This document shows positions 1 to 8,206 of a DNA stretch of 64,000 nucleotides, piece after piece (within the stretch, counting starts at the first letter, position 1; every line of letters begins with the position of its first letter). The stretch covers positions 1 to 64,000 of the forward strand of contig NZ_SBJH01000008.1 of assembly GCF_004368405.1 (NCBI RefSeq), read 5' to 3'. Made by a program: the position numbers and the translations under genes. Origin of the DNA: Olivibacter sp. XZL3. GTDB taxonomy: Bacteria > Bacteroidota > Bacteroidia > Sphingobacteriales > Sphingobacteriaceae. The notes beneath the pieces are model-generated. The model was given only the letters and a program-made list of their open reading frames with translations, was not told the origin of the DNA and made no database searches.

Positions 1-73
1 CAAGAGAAATTAACAAAAATGTAAACGGCTCCGAAAAAATAGTGGCCTAGAAACTTGTAATTTATTAGAGTAT

Positions 74-492
74 ATGAAAAGTATCACTCCTTATTTGTTG
101 AAATTTGCGACAGTCGCACTTATTTTGACCCTCGTATTCAGGTTTTTCCTAAGCTATACGCTAGCAGCCGAACTTTTTACCCTTGTATGGGTCGTTGCCA
201 TGAGCTATGGCCTAGCCAGTTTGCTTCGGGTTGGTTTTTTGGGAGAAAAGATGCCAATTTCCTTCCATTGTACGATATCGGCTTCAGATTCCATTTAGCG
301 ACTTATGTCATATACCATGGGATTTCCTTGTTATGGTTTGCACTCGCTCTAAACGCAAAGCAGGAGACTATCGATTCCCTTTATAGATCCTTATTATTAT
401 GGGGCTTCTTTCTGGCCATTCATTTCATCTTTTATCTCCGCACCCGAAAAGACACGATCAAAAATCTAAGTAAAGATGATCTTTTTGAGTAA
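74..492 (+). pseudogene. small membrane protein gene with an apparent frameshift
   Basis: Two overlapping reading frames make one plausible protein of about 139 residues. The first frame (from the ATG at 74) gives a hydrophobic N-terminus with two membrane segments up to about position 217. The second frame continues to the stop at 490-492 with two more membrane segments and a charged tail. Between about 211 and 240 the good sequence moves from the first to the second frame, a -1 shift equal to one lost base. The junction reads best as ...MSYGLA / FASGWFFGRKD. A run TTTTTTGGG at 235-243 is a possible slip site. It could be a real pseudogene, a sequencing error or, less likely, programmed frameshifting. 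I do not recognise the family. Confidence 0.55.
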
Positions 493-634
493 TGAAAGGT
501 CAATGGATACGGCAATTGGGAATGAGGTATAAGCGGAAAAGGCAAACAATTATAAAAAAAGCGGGTTCTTTCTTTAATTTGTGGGCATGCTTTAAAACTT
601 ATTTACGGGCTACTTATTTTAAAGAATCGAGAAA

Positions 635-1399
635 ATGCTTCTTCCAATTGGGGATGATAATCGGGATCGGAAGACGATTCCTTTTGTGAACTACTTGCTC
701 ATTGCTATCAATATATTTGTATTTGTCTTTTGGCAGCATTTAGGAAACAACATTTACTTTACTTTTGCTTATGCAACAATTCCGGGCGAGATATTGACCG
801 GTAGCGACATAATTACTGAAAGTCAGTTGATTACCGATCCCTATACCGGGGATGTGTTTGAATTGCCCGGCTTGCAACGTACCCCCATACCGGTTTTCTT
901 GACGCTGATAACGTCTATGTTCATGCATGGTGGTTTGGCCCATCTTGGCGGAAATATGCTATATCTCGGTATATTCGGCGACAACCTGGAAGACAGGATG
1001 GGGCACCTCAAATACCTGTTTTTTTATTTGCTCACGGGAACATTGGCCGGTTTAAGCCATGTGTTAAGCACTTTTGTTCTCGGACAAGATCTTTTGATTC
1101 CCAGTCTGGGTGCATCCGGTGCTATTTCTGCGGTATTGGCTGGCTATATGGTCTTGTTTCCGCGAAGGAGCGTTTACATTTGGATACTGTTCGTCGTAAT
1201 TTCAGTACCTGCCTTTTTAGTGTTGGGGCTTTGGTTTTTATTCCAAGTATCCAACGGACTCGGTGCCTTAGGAGGGCAACAGGCCGGTGGGGTTGCCTAT
1301 GCGGCGCATATAGGCGGTTTTATTTTTGGATTGCTGCTGATAAAACGATTTGTAAAGCGCAAGCGGAATACCAGAATAAGACAACCCAGATCTTGGTAA
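635..1399 (+). CDS. rhomboid family intramembrane serine protease
   Basis: A 254-residue polytopic membrane protein that should cleave transmembrane substrates inside the bilayer. The rhomboid hallmarks are present: an HGGLAHLGGNMLYL segment (about 98-111), the nucleophile motif GASGA with Ser161, and the base His225 in AAHIGGF. A long loop between the first and second membrane segments (about 45-88) carries no obvious extra domain. The C-terminus is basic (KRFVKRKRNTRIRQPRSW), as expected for a cytoplasmic tail. It stands alone on the plus strand, 142 bases after the frameshifted gene. The substrate cannot be told from sequence. The family call is firm because both catalytic residues lie in their proper contexts. 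Confidence 0.95.
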   Translation: MLLPIGDDNRDRKTIPFVNYLLIAINIFVFVFWQHLGNNIYFTFAYATIPGEILTGSDIITESQLITDPYTGDVFELPGLQRTPIPVFLTLITSMFMHGGLAHLGGNMLYLGIFGDNLEDRMGHLKYLFFYLLTGTLAGLSHVLSTFVLGQDLLIPSLGASGAISAVLAGYMVLFPRRSVYIWILFVVISVPAFLVLGLWFLFQVSNGLGALGGQQAGGVAYAAHIGGFIFGLLLIKRFVKRKRNTRIRQPRSW

Positions 1400-1488
1400 G
1401 GTGCGCGGGTAGGCTAAGTCGAGACGGCTATAGCAAATGACAATAGAAATAAACAAACACGACAGTTTTTTAGGACAGCCGCAAAATC

Positions 1489-1526
1489 CTGCCAAGAATC
1501 TTTTCGGCGGCCCCGCCTTATGGCAG
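1489..1526. other. GC-rich nested hairpin in a 284-base gap
   Basis: Between the rhomboid gene and the phosphoribosyltransferase gene, CTGCCA (1489-1494) pairs with TGGCAG (1521-1526), with an inner GGC/GCC stem at 1506-1517. There is no T-run after it, so it is not a typical terminator. The rest of the gap is AT-rich and probably carries the promoter of the next gene. Confidence 0.3.
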
Positions 1527-1683
1527 ACAAATGAATGCTGTAAAAATGTTTTAAATAAATAAAAAAAGTCTTATCCGAAAAAAAAGGATTTGTATTTGCA
1601 TTTGTTATGTTGAGGATCGGTTAAAACCGGGTAAATCTGTGAAATGGAGACATGCTCCTGAAGATTGATTAAGGTATAAAACG

Positions 1684-2346
1684 ATGAAGTTTAAGAATGA
1701 GGCCTTTGTCTTTAAAGATCGTATAGACGCCGGCAAGGAACTGGCCAAGCTCCTTGATTCAAACTATAAAAAACTGAATCCCTTAATAATCGGCATCCCT
1801 AGGGGAGGAGTCGAAGTTGCTTACTATGTAGCGGAATCATTGCAGACGGACTTGGACGTGCTGGTGTCTAAAAAGCTTCCGTACCCGGGCAATAAGGAGT
1901 ATGGCTTTGGCGCAGTAGCGGAAGATGGTTCGGTTTATATAGCAGAAGAACGCAGTGAAGGCCTTTCTTCTGAAACCGTCCGGACGATCATTGACAAGCA
2001 GCTGCAGGAAATTCAACTCCGTGTAGAAAAATACCGTCAAGGCAGGCCAGTTCCTGCGATGGAGGGCCGAACGGTTATTTTGGTGGATGATGGGATCGCT
2101 ACCGGTGTAACGCTGGTACCTTTGATACAATTGTGCAAAAAAAAGAAGGCAACAAAGGTCGTGATAGCTGTACCGGTCGCAGGGCGTTCTTTTGACGCGC
2201 GACTGGAAGAAGCGGATGCTATTGAGGTTGTCGTTAAGCCGGAGCCTTTTTTTGCTGTTGGACAGGTATACGAGCGGTTCGGCGATTTTCCGGACGACCA
2301 GCTGCTTAAGCTATTAGACCGCGCGAACGGCCGAAGCGCACATTGA
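1684..2346 (+). CDS. phosphoribosyltransferase-domain protein
   Basis: A 220-residue soluble protein with a type I phosphoribosyltransferase fold. The PRPP-binding motif VILVDDGIATGV lies at 131-142 and an IPRGGVEVA loop at 38-46. The family (COG1926) is usually annotated only as a predicted phosphoribosyltransferase; its acceptor base is unknown. The next gene, 43 bases downstream, is an alpha/beta hydrolase; from memory, actinobacterial homologues such as Rv0571c carry these two domains in one chain. That supports a joint function and co-transcription here. The gene opens a run of stress-type genes. Start chosen at the first ATG of the frame; a promoter probably lies in the AT-rich stretch just upstream. 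Confidence 0.9.
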   Translation: MKFKNEAFVFKDRIDAGKELAKLLDSNYKKLNPLIIGIPRGGVEVAYYVAESLQTDLDVLVSKKLPYPGNKEYGFGAVAEDGSVYIAEERSEGLSSETVRTIIDKQLQEIQLRVEKYRQGRPVPAMEGRTVILVDDGIATGVTLVPLIQLCKKKKATKVVIAVPVAGRSFDARLEEADAIEVVVKPEPFFAVGQVYERFGDFPDDQLLKLLDRANGRSAH

Positions 2347-2389
2347 AAAGAGAAATAGAAATCGAGTTTATTTTAATGAAGGATCGAAG

Positions 2390-3040
2390 ATGGTTAATAT
2401 GAAAGAAGAGACCCAAATTCTGGTTGGAGACACCTTGCTCTCCGGAAGCTTGGTGATACCCGAGACGGCAAAAGGCATCATTGTATTTGCCCATGGTAGC
2501 GGTAGCAGCAGGCATAGTACCCGAAATAAAAAGGTGGCCTCCGCCCTGCAAGAGGCTGGCTTTGCCACCCTGCTTTTTGATCTGCTCACAGAAGGGGAAG
2601 ATCAAGATTTCGATAATCGTTTTGATATTGATTTGTTAGCGGAGAGGCTAATAGGAGTTACCGATTGGCTGAAAACGGAAGAACAGACGGGCGATTTAGC
2701 GATCGGATATTTTGGCGCCAGCACAGGCGCCGCTGCGGCCTTGCGGGCAGCGGCAGAGTTGGGCGATATCGTCCGTGCGGTGGTTTCCAGGGGCGGCAGA
2801 CCGGATTTAGCGGCTCCGATGTTATCTTCCGTTGTTAGTCCGACGATGTTAATTGTGGGAAGTCTCGATGCTGAGGTTCTCGAGCTGAACGAACAAGCTT
2901 TTGCAACGTTAAGAGCAGAAAGAGAAATTCGGATAGTGGAGGGGGCCGATCATCTGTTTGAAGAACCTGGAAAACTGGAAGAAGTTGCCAAGCTTGCCCT
3001 CGCTTGGTTCGATAAATATGTTATAAGCGCTACGCTATAG
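2390..3040 (+). CDS. dienelactone hydrolase-like alpha/beta hydrolase
   Basis: A 216-residue single-domain alpha/beta hydrolase without a signal peptide. An oxyanion-type loop HGSGSSRHS lies at 35-43, the nucleophile elbow FGASTG places Ser111, and Asp160 (GSLDAEV) and His188 (GADHLFEE) complete a plausible triad. It resembles the hydrolase half of phosphoribosyltransferase-hydrolase fusions, and the partner domain is the gene just upstream on the same strand. The substrate is unknown; an ester or lactone linked to the product of the transferase would fit but is inference. An alternative start at the fourth codon (Met4) would shorten it slightly. Confidence 0.9.
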   Translation: MVNMKEETQILVGDTLLSGSLVIPETAKGIIVFAHGSGSSRHSTRNKKVASALQEAGFATLLFDLLTEGEDQDFDNRFDIDLLAERLIGVTDWLKTEEQTGDLAIGYFGASTGAAAALRAAAELGDIVRAVVSRGGRPDLAAPMLSSVVSPTMLIVGSLDAEVLELNEQAFATLRAEREIRIVEGADHLFEEPGKLEEVAKLALAWFDKYVISATL

Positions 3041-3088
3041 GCTTCAAGCCATAGGTTAAGTGCCACGTTTTAAGCTGTAAGCCCTAAG
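3041..3088. repeat. degenerate AGC/TAAG-rich repeat between convergent genes
   Basis: The gap between the hydrolase gene and the converging mscS gene is a string of near-repeats of the type taagctgtaagccctaagct. Similar low-complexity tracts lie at 10560-10666, 24388-24499 and 45810-45959, all in intergenic DNA. It may act as a terminator or be a remnant of a dispersed repeat family. Confidence 0.4.
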
Positions 3089-4843
3089 CTATCCTTTCTT
3101 ATGGCTGCTTGAGCCCTCCGGTGGATACTGAATTGTGTGTTTTATCTTTTTGAGATAAGCCGGATCGAAATTGGGTATTTGCATATCGTTAGTTTCGCGC
3201 CAAGCGTCTACCGTGGCTTTTATGGCGTCGGCCGTTTCCGGCGATGGCGCTTGGTCTTTGCCCAAATAAAGGGTTTGCGAAGGGAGAGCCAAGGCGGTAC
3301 CGCTTGCTTTTATCACATCGAGCATTCTTAGATAAATGTCTTCCTGGATTTCGAGAAAGCGGTCGAAATCAACAGCAATTATATAGGAAAACACTTCTAA
3401 CTTCAGAGCGTCTGTGCCTATTTCAATGAACCGAATACGTGCGGGTTGTGGACTCACCTTTGGGTGTGCATAGAGAATAGCGCGTAACTCAACCAGCAGA
3501 TACCGAATCTGATCGGGCGTGGCATCCAATCTGATCCGAAAAACAGGATGAAAGAAAAACCGGTCGCGGTGCGCGAAGTTCTCGATTTTTAGGGCCGCGA
3601 ATTCGCCATTTGGAATCGTGACAACGGTACGATCGTTTGTGCGGATTTGCGTAGAGCGCATGCCGATTTGCTCCACGGTGCCTACGATATCGCCGACCTT
3701 ACAAAAATCGCCAATACGCACCGGCTGGTCTGCAATTAAGGTAACACTACCGACAAAATTTTCGACGGTCTTCTGCGCACCCAAGGCCAGGGCGATACCG
3801 CCTATACCCAGAGCGGCTAAACCTGTGGTAACATTGAAGCCAAATGTATCGAGTGCCGCGATAACCGCAATAACAACCAGTGTGATTTTTAAGGCACGGC
3901 GAAGGAAAAGCACGGCCGATACACCCGCCTGATTTCCGCGAAGGGAAAAGCGTCGCTGAGTAAAGCCAGTCAGCGTATCGAGTAACTGCCATAAGAGCAG
4001 CATTAAGGCAATGAGGTAGAATACAACGCTTATGCCACTTAGGCGTTGCCGAACTATAATGGAAATGTCTGCTTGCTCGGTAGCATAAACGAAGTACCAA
4101 ACAGAGAGATAGATTTGTACGGGAACTGAAAAAGCTTTAATAACACCAGAGGTGGGTTCTATTCTTGCTTTAGCCCATACTTTAGGTATTAAAAAGAGCA
4201 TAAATTTGGTTATGCACCAAGCTAAAAAGTAAGCAGCTACTACCAAAATCACGCTTATCAGCCAATGGCCAATGGGCACCCCGCCCCATTTCTTTTCAAG
4301 CAGCACCTGTGGGATAATTTTACTTATCAGAGGTGCAACGGGCGCTTCTTCCAACTCATCGGGAATGCGCTCCAAGGTTTGGGTGGAGAAAAGCCATATG
4401 GGTCCGCCCTCTTTATCTTGGATGCTCTCCAGCATGATGTCAAAAGACTCGTTGTTGAACGTAACCGATCCGATCCGGTCGATATTTGGTCCAAGCTTAT
4501 CGTCTTGTTGTCCGTCAGGCTGATTACTGATCAAGGCACTGGGGCTTACGCTACTATATTTGTCCAATAGCTGTTGAAGTGCCTGTGCCAGTTTTTCGCC
4601 GTTTCTTTTTCTTCTTAAACTTCGGTCCATATGCAGATACAGCGCGGCTCGTTGGTAATTTTCATCAGCAACTGCCCGTATAAAACCTTGCACAGTTCCC
4701 CGAGGAGAGCGGCGACCCAAAGAATCGTCCGCCCACTTGGGCGGGACAACCTCTGATCGAGCGGTATCATTCAAGGTAATCTGTCCAAAACCGGGAATAC
4801 TGATGGTAAGAAGAAAAAGGGTTGCTATAAGACTAACTTTCAT
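3089..4843 (-). CDS. MscS-type mechanosensitive ion channel with a periplasmic N-terminal domain
   Basis: A 584-residue protein: signal peptide (about 1-20, ending FGQ), a soluble domain of about 150 residues that is presumably periplasmic, several membrane helices (about 190-340), then the MscS core. The pore helix is clear: glycine/alanine-rich LAALGIGGIALALGAQKT followed by the conserved ENFVGSVTLIADQPVRIGD. The C-terminal part is the cytoplasmic beta and alpha/beta cage. Such channels release solutes on hypo-osmotic shock. It is much longer than E. coli MscS (286 residues) and belongs to the larger MscS-like proteins with extra periplasmic and membrane parts. It ends 48 bases from the converging hydrolase gene. 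Its location next to storage and stress genes fits osmoprotection. Confidence 0.92.
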   Translation of the reverse strand: MKVSLIATLFLLTISIPGFGQITLNDTARSEVVPPKWADDSLGRRSPRGTVQGFIRAVADENYQRAALYLHMDRSLRRKRNGEKLAQALQQLLDKYSSVSPSALISNQPDGQQDDKLGPNIDRIGSVTFNNESFDIMLESIQDKEGGPIWLFSTQTLERIPDELEEAPVAPLISKIIPQVLLEKKWGGVPIGHWLISVILVVAAYFLAWCITKFMLFLIPKVWAKARIEPTSGVIKAFSVPVQIYLSVWYFVYATEQADISIIVRQRLSGISVVFYLIALMLLLWQLLDTLTGFTQRRFSLRGNQAGVSAVLFLRRALKITLVVIAVIAALDTFGFNVTTGLAALGIGGIALALGAQKTVENFVGSVTLIADQPVRIGDFCKVGDIVGTVEQIGMRSTQIRTNDRTVVTIPNGEFAALKIENFAHRDRFFFHPVFRIRLDATPDQIRYLLVELRAILYAHPKVSPQPARIRFIEIGTDALKLEVFSYIIAVDFDRFLEIQEDIYLRMLDVIKASGTALALPSQTLYLGKDQAPSPETADAIKATVDAWRETNDMQIPNFDPAYLKKIKHTIQYPPEGSSSHKKG

Positions 4844-4890
4844 GTTCTGTAAGGCTACTTCAAAAAAGATGATTTCACTGGACGCGTTTA

Positions 4891-5337
4891 TTAATCGGCC
4901 GTATTGTCTAACAATTTAATGGCTGATGCGGCGACTATACCGCCTAAGGTGTACCAAAGTACCGTGAGGAATTTGGTGCTCATGCTTTTATTAATGGGTT
5001 CGTCATCCAGCCCTAATGGTTTCGTGAGTCCGATTACGCCAAGCCCGGCGATTAAGCCATAGCCGGCACCTCGTAGCAGCAGCGTCTGTTTGTCGCCTTT
5101 TCCGATTGCGCTATAATAGATAGCGTTACTTACAAGATCGCCGGCCAAGGTGGCGGTATATAGCTTTTTTCCGGCAGGAGGGGGCATGCCCGCCGCTTTG
5201 CTGACTTTTGTGATGGCTTCTTCTCCGACCTTGTTGATTTCCGGAGCGCTTGGAATGGCTCTTTTGGCACCTTCGTGGATCGCGTTTAGAACGAGCGCGC
5301 CCGCTAGGCCTCCTAAGATGTTGATTGCTAATTTCAT
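4891..5337 (-). CDS. hypothetical membrane protein
   Basis: A 148-residue protein, 47 bases upstream of mscS on the same strand. It starts with a hydrophobic glycine/alanine-rich segment (about 4-20), has an amphipathic middle rich in Lys and Glu (25-50), a weakly hydrophobic glycine-rich stretch (about 65-105) and a C-terminal membrane segment (about 122-142). I do not recognise the family. The glycine-rich N-terminal segment is typical of small inner-membrane proteins. It may be co-transcribed with mscS. The 198-base gap upstream (5338-5535) holds no further gene that I can see. Confidence 0.7.
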   Translation of the reverse strand: MKLAINILGGLAGALVLNAIHEGAKRAIPSAPEINKVGEEAITKVSKAAGMPPPAGKKLYTATLAGDLVSNAIYYSAIGKGDKQTLLLRGAGYGLIAGLGVIGLTKPLGLDDEPINKSMSTKFLTVLWYTLGGIVAASAIKLLDNTAD

Positions 5338-5535
5338 GGTCTTCTTTTTTTACCGACTCTGTTAAGTTGCCGATGGTACTACCGACTTTTTATTCTCCTT
5401 TGTTGCAAAGGCGAGATGATTGTTTAATGAACAAACGATCGGTAGTAATGTTGTAGGCGTTTTTAATTTCGTGGCGATATTGCCGATTTTGTACGGAAGT
5501 GTTGTACCGATAAGAGGTAACGGTTAGGGAGGTGT

Positions 5536-6015
5536 TTAGTACAGGTCTTTCTTTTCCCTTTGATTCCAGGCATGAAAGGGTGCGAGCGCTTCTTCAAGCG
5601 AGTGAAATTCGAACGGGATTTTCCTTTGACTGCCCGCTAGATTTATTTCCTCATAAATAAAGGCATCGTCAAAACCGGCATCCGCTGCTGCGAAGCGGCT
5701 AGCAGCATAGACCACCCGTTTGGGGCGGGCCCAATAGATGGCGCCCAAACACATTGGGCAGGGCTCGCAGGAAGAATATAAGGTACAGTCGTTTAATTGA
5801 TAGTGGCCTAATCGCTTGCACGCATCCCTAATGGCAACGATTTCCGCGTGCGCTGTAGGGTCATTGGCAGATGTGACGGCATTGGAGCCACGGCCAATAA
5901 TCTCGCCGCTTTTTACTATGACGCATCCGAAAGGACCGCCTTTATCTTGGGCAACGCCTTCGGACGCGAGTGCCAATGCTTGTTGAAGAAATAAAATATC
6001 TTCCTTTGTAATCAT
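5536..6015 (-). CDS. guaD: guanine deaminase (CDA-fold nucleoside deaminase)
   Basis: A 159-residue cytidine-deaminase-fold enzyme that should convert guanine to xanthine in purine salvage. Zinc ligands are His56 in the TAHAE motif, with Glu58 as proton shuttle, and Cys86 and Cys89 in CEPCPMC. Length and many segments match Bacillus subtilis GuaD as I remember it: GGPFG, NDPTAHAE, SSCEPCPMCLGAIYWARPK, and the FDD..IY.EI region near 117-127. That similarity makes guanine deaminase a better call than tRNA adenosine deaminase, although no assay backs it. It is followed at 45 bases by the debranching enzyme gene transcribed towards it. Confidence 0.85.
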   Translation of the reverse strand: MITKEDILFLQQALALASEGVAQDKGGPFGCVIVKSGEIIGRGSNAVTSANDPTAHAEIVAIRDACKRLGHYQLNDCTLYSSCEPCPMCLGAIYWARPKRVVYAASRFAAADAGFDDAFIYEEINLAGSQRKIPFEFHSLEEALAPFHAWNQREKKDLY

Positions 6016-6060
6016 AAATACCCGATTATGCCAAGCAATTTATGAACTTTTTTCTGTTCA

Positions 6061-8196
6061 TTAAAATGTGGCGATGACCATTTTCCAGTCTTTCGGTTGA
6101 TTCCGCCAATTGACGCTGATATGTTCGCTGTCTTTATGTCTAAGGATTTCTAAATCGATACGCAGGTCCTGCGCCTGCAGTCCTTTTATTTTTACCCAGT
6201 CGAGGTAACTTGGGAGATAAGAGTTGCGGAAGTAGATCGTCTTCTGTTCAGGAAGAATCTCGATACCCAGCAACGACTGTAACAGCAAGAATACCGACGA
6301 AACAGACCAGGCTTGTGGGGAGCAGGCTACCGGGTAAGCCGTTGGCCCTTCACCTTGGCGCCTGTCAAAACCGCAGAAAAGCTCAGGGAGCCTTTGCAGC
6401 GGGATAAAAAGAGAGGCGTCAAACAAAGCCGTTGCCAGCTGAGCGGCTTCACGGACAAAGCCGTATTGCGCAAATCCGGCGGCAATGAGGGCAACGTCGT
6501 GAGGCCAGATCGATCCGTTGTGATACGACATCGGATTATATTGTACTTCATCGGCGGCCAATGTGCGGATACCCCATCCGGCGAACAGATTGGGATGTAG
6601 TAAGGTTTTAATGAGCTTTGGAACCAAGTGTTCATAGGCGATTCCAGTGAACAGTACATGTCCGGCGTTGGAGCTTTTGACTGCGCAAGGTTTTTTGTCG
6701 CCGTCTAAAGCCAGGGCAAAACACTGTTTTTCTTCGATCCAGAAACGCTCATTGAAATTTGTCCGCAGACTGCTTGCGCTAGCTTGTAGTTTTTTGGACA
6801 GCTCCATATAGCCCAGCTCCCGGGCAATGTTTGAGGCCGACAGCTTGGCTGCGTATACGTAGCCTTGGACTTCGCAAAGCGCAATCGGCCACTTCGCCAA
6901 GGTTCCGTCCACATGCGAAACGGCGTCGAAACTATCTTTCCAACCTTGGTTCGTTAGCCCTTTTTCTGCCTTATGTTCGTATTCTACGAAACCGTCGCCG
7001 TCAAGGTCTCCATATCTGTCCATCCACTCTATGGCCGCATTGATATGCGGCCAAAGGTCTTTGATGGTCTCGCGATCGTTCGTACGCTGAAAATAGGCTC
7101 CTGCCAGCATAATGAAGAGTGGAGTAGCGTCGATGGTGCCGTAGTAGTGTTTAAAAGGTAGCTCGTTTAATGCTACCATTTCGCCGTTTCTGATTTCATG
7201 CAAAATTTTGCCAGGTTCGGCGTCAGACGCATGATCTTCTTGTGTCGCCTGGTGGGCCGCCAGGAATAATAAAACGTCTTTAGCCAGCTGCGGTGCAAGC
7301 CACAAGGTTTGCCATGCGGTTATAATGCCGTCCCGCCCAAAGGCGGTGTTATACCAAGGAACGCCGGCATAGGGGTATTTGCCATAAGGTGTTTCGGCCA
7401 TTAAAGATACTAAATCGGCCTGCGAACGGTTTAACCAATGGGTAAATTGTTCGTTGCTGGTTTCTACGACCGGAAAATAGGCATTCCTATTTTGCAATTG
7501 CGGCGCCAGCTCGTCTTTTGCTGCTATAAAAGCTGTTTTGGGCTGCGTAGCCCGACCGGTCTGTTCAAAATGAATGGCATATTCAAGTTGATACGCACCC
7601 TTCGCTGTCAGTTCGAGCGGGAAGCGAACCTCGTAATTTTTTAAGTCTACCTCAAAGGGCTGCGAAAAATAGATGATTGCTTTCCGTGTGATAAGGTCTA
7701 AACCTTCGTAGCAGATTACGAGCTGCCCGTCTTCTCCTTTTGTTAAAGGCAATAATTTTCCTCTTTGTTTGCGTTTTGCCCCACGAACTTCAAATATGTC
7801 TGCAAAATCGCCTTGGATAAGCAGCGACAGGTTCACCGCACAAGAAAAATTTAAATAACTGCGCAGATCCAATTTTTCGTGGAAAACCTCATCCTTTAAA
7901 AACTGACTGCGGTGGATGTGCAACGACGCCGCAGGAATTTCAGTGCCATTGGACGATTTAAGCACCGGATTGCTAAGGTCCGTAGAAAGGGCTTCGTTTT
8001 CTTCTGTTACGCTCGAACTCAGCAGATCTAGCGGTATACCGTTTAAGCGTAAGGCTAAGTTATTTATAAAGCGTGTATCGCGATTATATATTCCTTGTAC
8101 CTGATTGCCGTTGGGGTCGATGTTACCCCAACGGTTCAGGATGGCAAAAGTGTCGCAGTGATTCAATACCCTAAACTTCTCTTCGTAACTTTCCAT
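6061..8196 (-). CDS. amylo-alpha-1,6-glucosidase / glycogen-debranching-type enzyme
   Basis: A 711-residue cytoplasmic protein with no signal peptide. The N-terminal part (about 10-215) is the beta-rich domain of bacterial debranching-enzyme homologues, and the C-terminal part (about 240-690) is an (alpha/alpha)6 catalytic barrel. Barrel motifs include PWYNTAFGRDGIIT, the acidic stretch YGDLDGDGFVEYE followed by NQGWKDS, and SYHNGSIWPHD. The likely role is trimming of alpha-1,6 branches or related alpha-glucosides in glycogen or compatible-solute metabolism. It starts 10 bases after the GT4 gene ends, so the two are almost surely co-transcribed; this pair recurs in many bacteria. The exact substrate is not established for this subgroup. 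Confidence 0.88.
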   Translation of the reverse strand: MESYEEKFRVLNHCDTFAILNRWGNIDPNGNQVQGIYNRDTRFINNLALRLNGIPLDLLSSSVTEENEALSTDLSNPVLKSSNGTEIPAASLHIHRSQFLKDEVFHEKLDLRSYLNFSCAVNLSLLIQGDFADIFEVRGAKRKQRGKLLPLTKGEDGQLVICYEGLDLITRKAIIYFSQPFEVDLKNYEVRFPLELTAKGAYQLEYAIHFEQTGRATQPKTAFIAAKDELAPQLQNRNAYFPVVETSNEQFTHWLNRSQADLVSLMAETPYGKYPYAGVPWYNTAFGRDGIITAWQTLWLAPQLAKDVLLFLAAHQATQEDHASDAEPGKILHEIRNGEMVALNELPFKHYYGTIDATPLFIMLAGAYFQRTNDRETIKDLWPHINAAIEWMDRYGDLDGDGFVEYEHKAEKGLTNQGWKDSFDAVSHVDGTLAKWPIALCEVQGYVYAAKLSASNIARELGYMELSKKLQASASSLRTNFNERFWIEEKQCFALALDGDKKPCAVKSSNAGHVLFTGIAYEHLVPKLIKTLLHPNLFAGWGIRTLAADEVQYNPMSYHNGSIWPHDVALIAAGFAQYGFVREAAQLATALFDASLFIPLQRLPELFCGFDRRQGEGPTAYPVACSPQAWSVSSVFLLLQSLLGIEILPEQKTIYFRNSYLPSYLDWVKIKGLQAQDLRIDLEILRHKDSEHISVNWRNQPKDWKMVIATF

Positions 8197-8206
8197 GACT
8201 ATTGCA

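Noticed and set aside
235-243. Programmed -1 frameshifting at TTTTTTGGG
   Set aside because: Known programmed sites need a downstream structure that I do not see, and the joined protein reads better with a shift slightly upstream; kept only as a possibility.
492-689. Open frame overlapping the stop of the frameshifted gene and the rhomboid start
   Set aside because: Basic, non-conserved composition, and it runs into the well-supported rhomboid gene in another frame.
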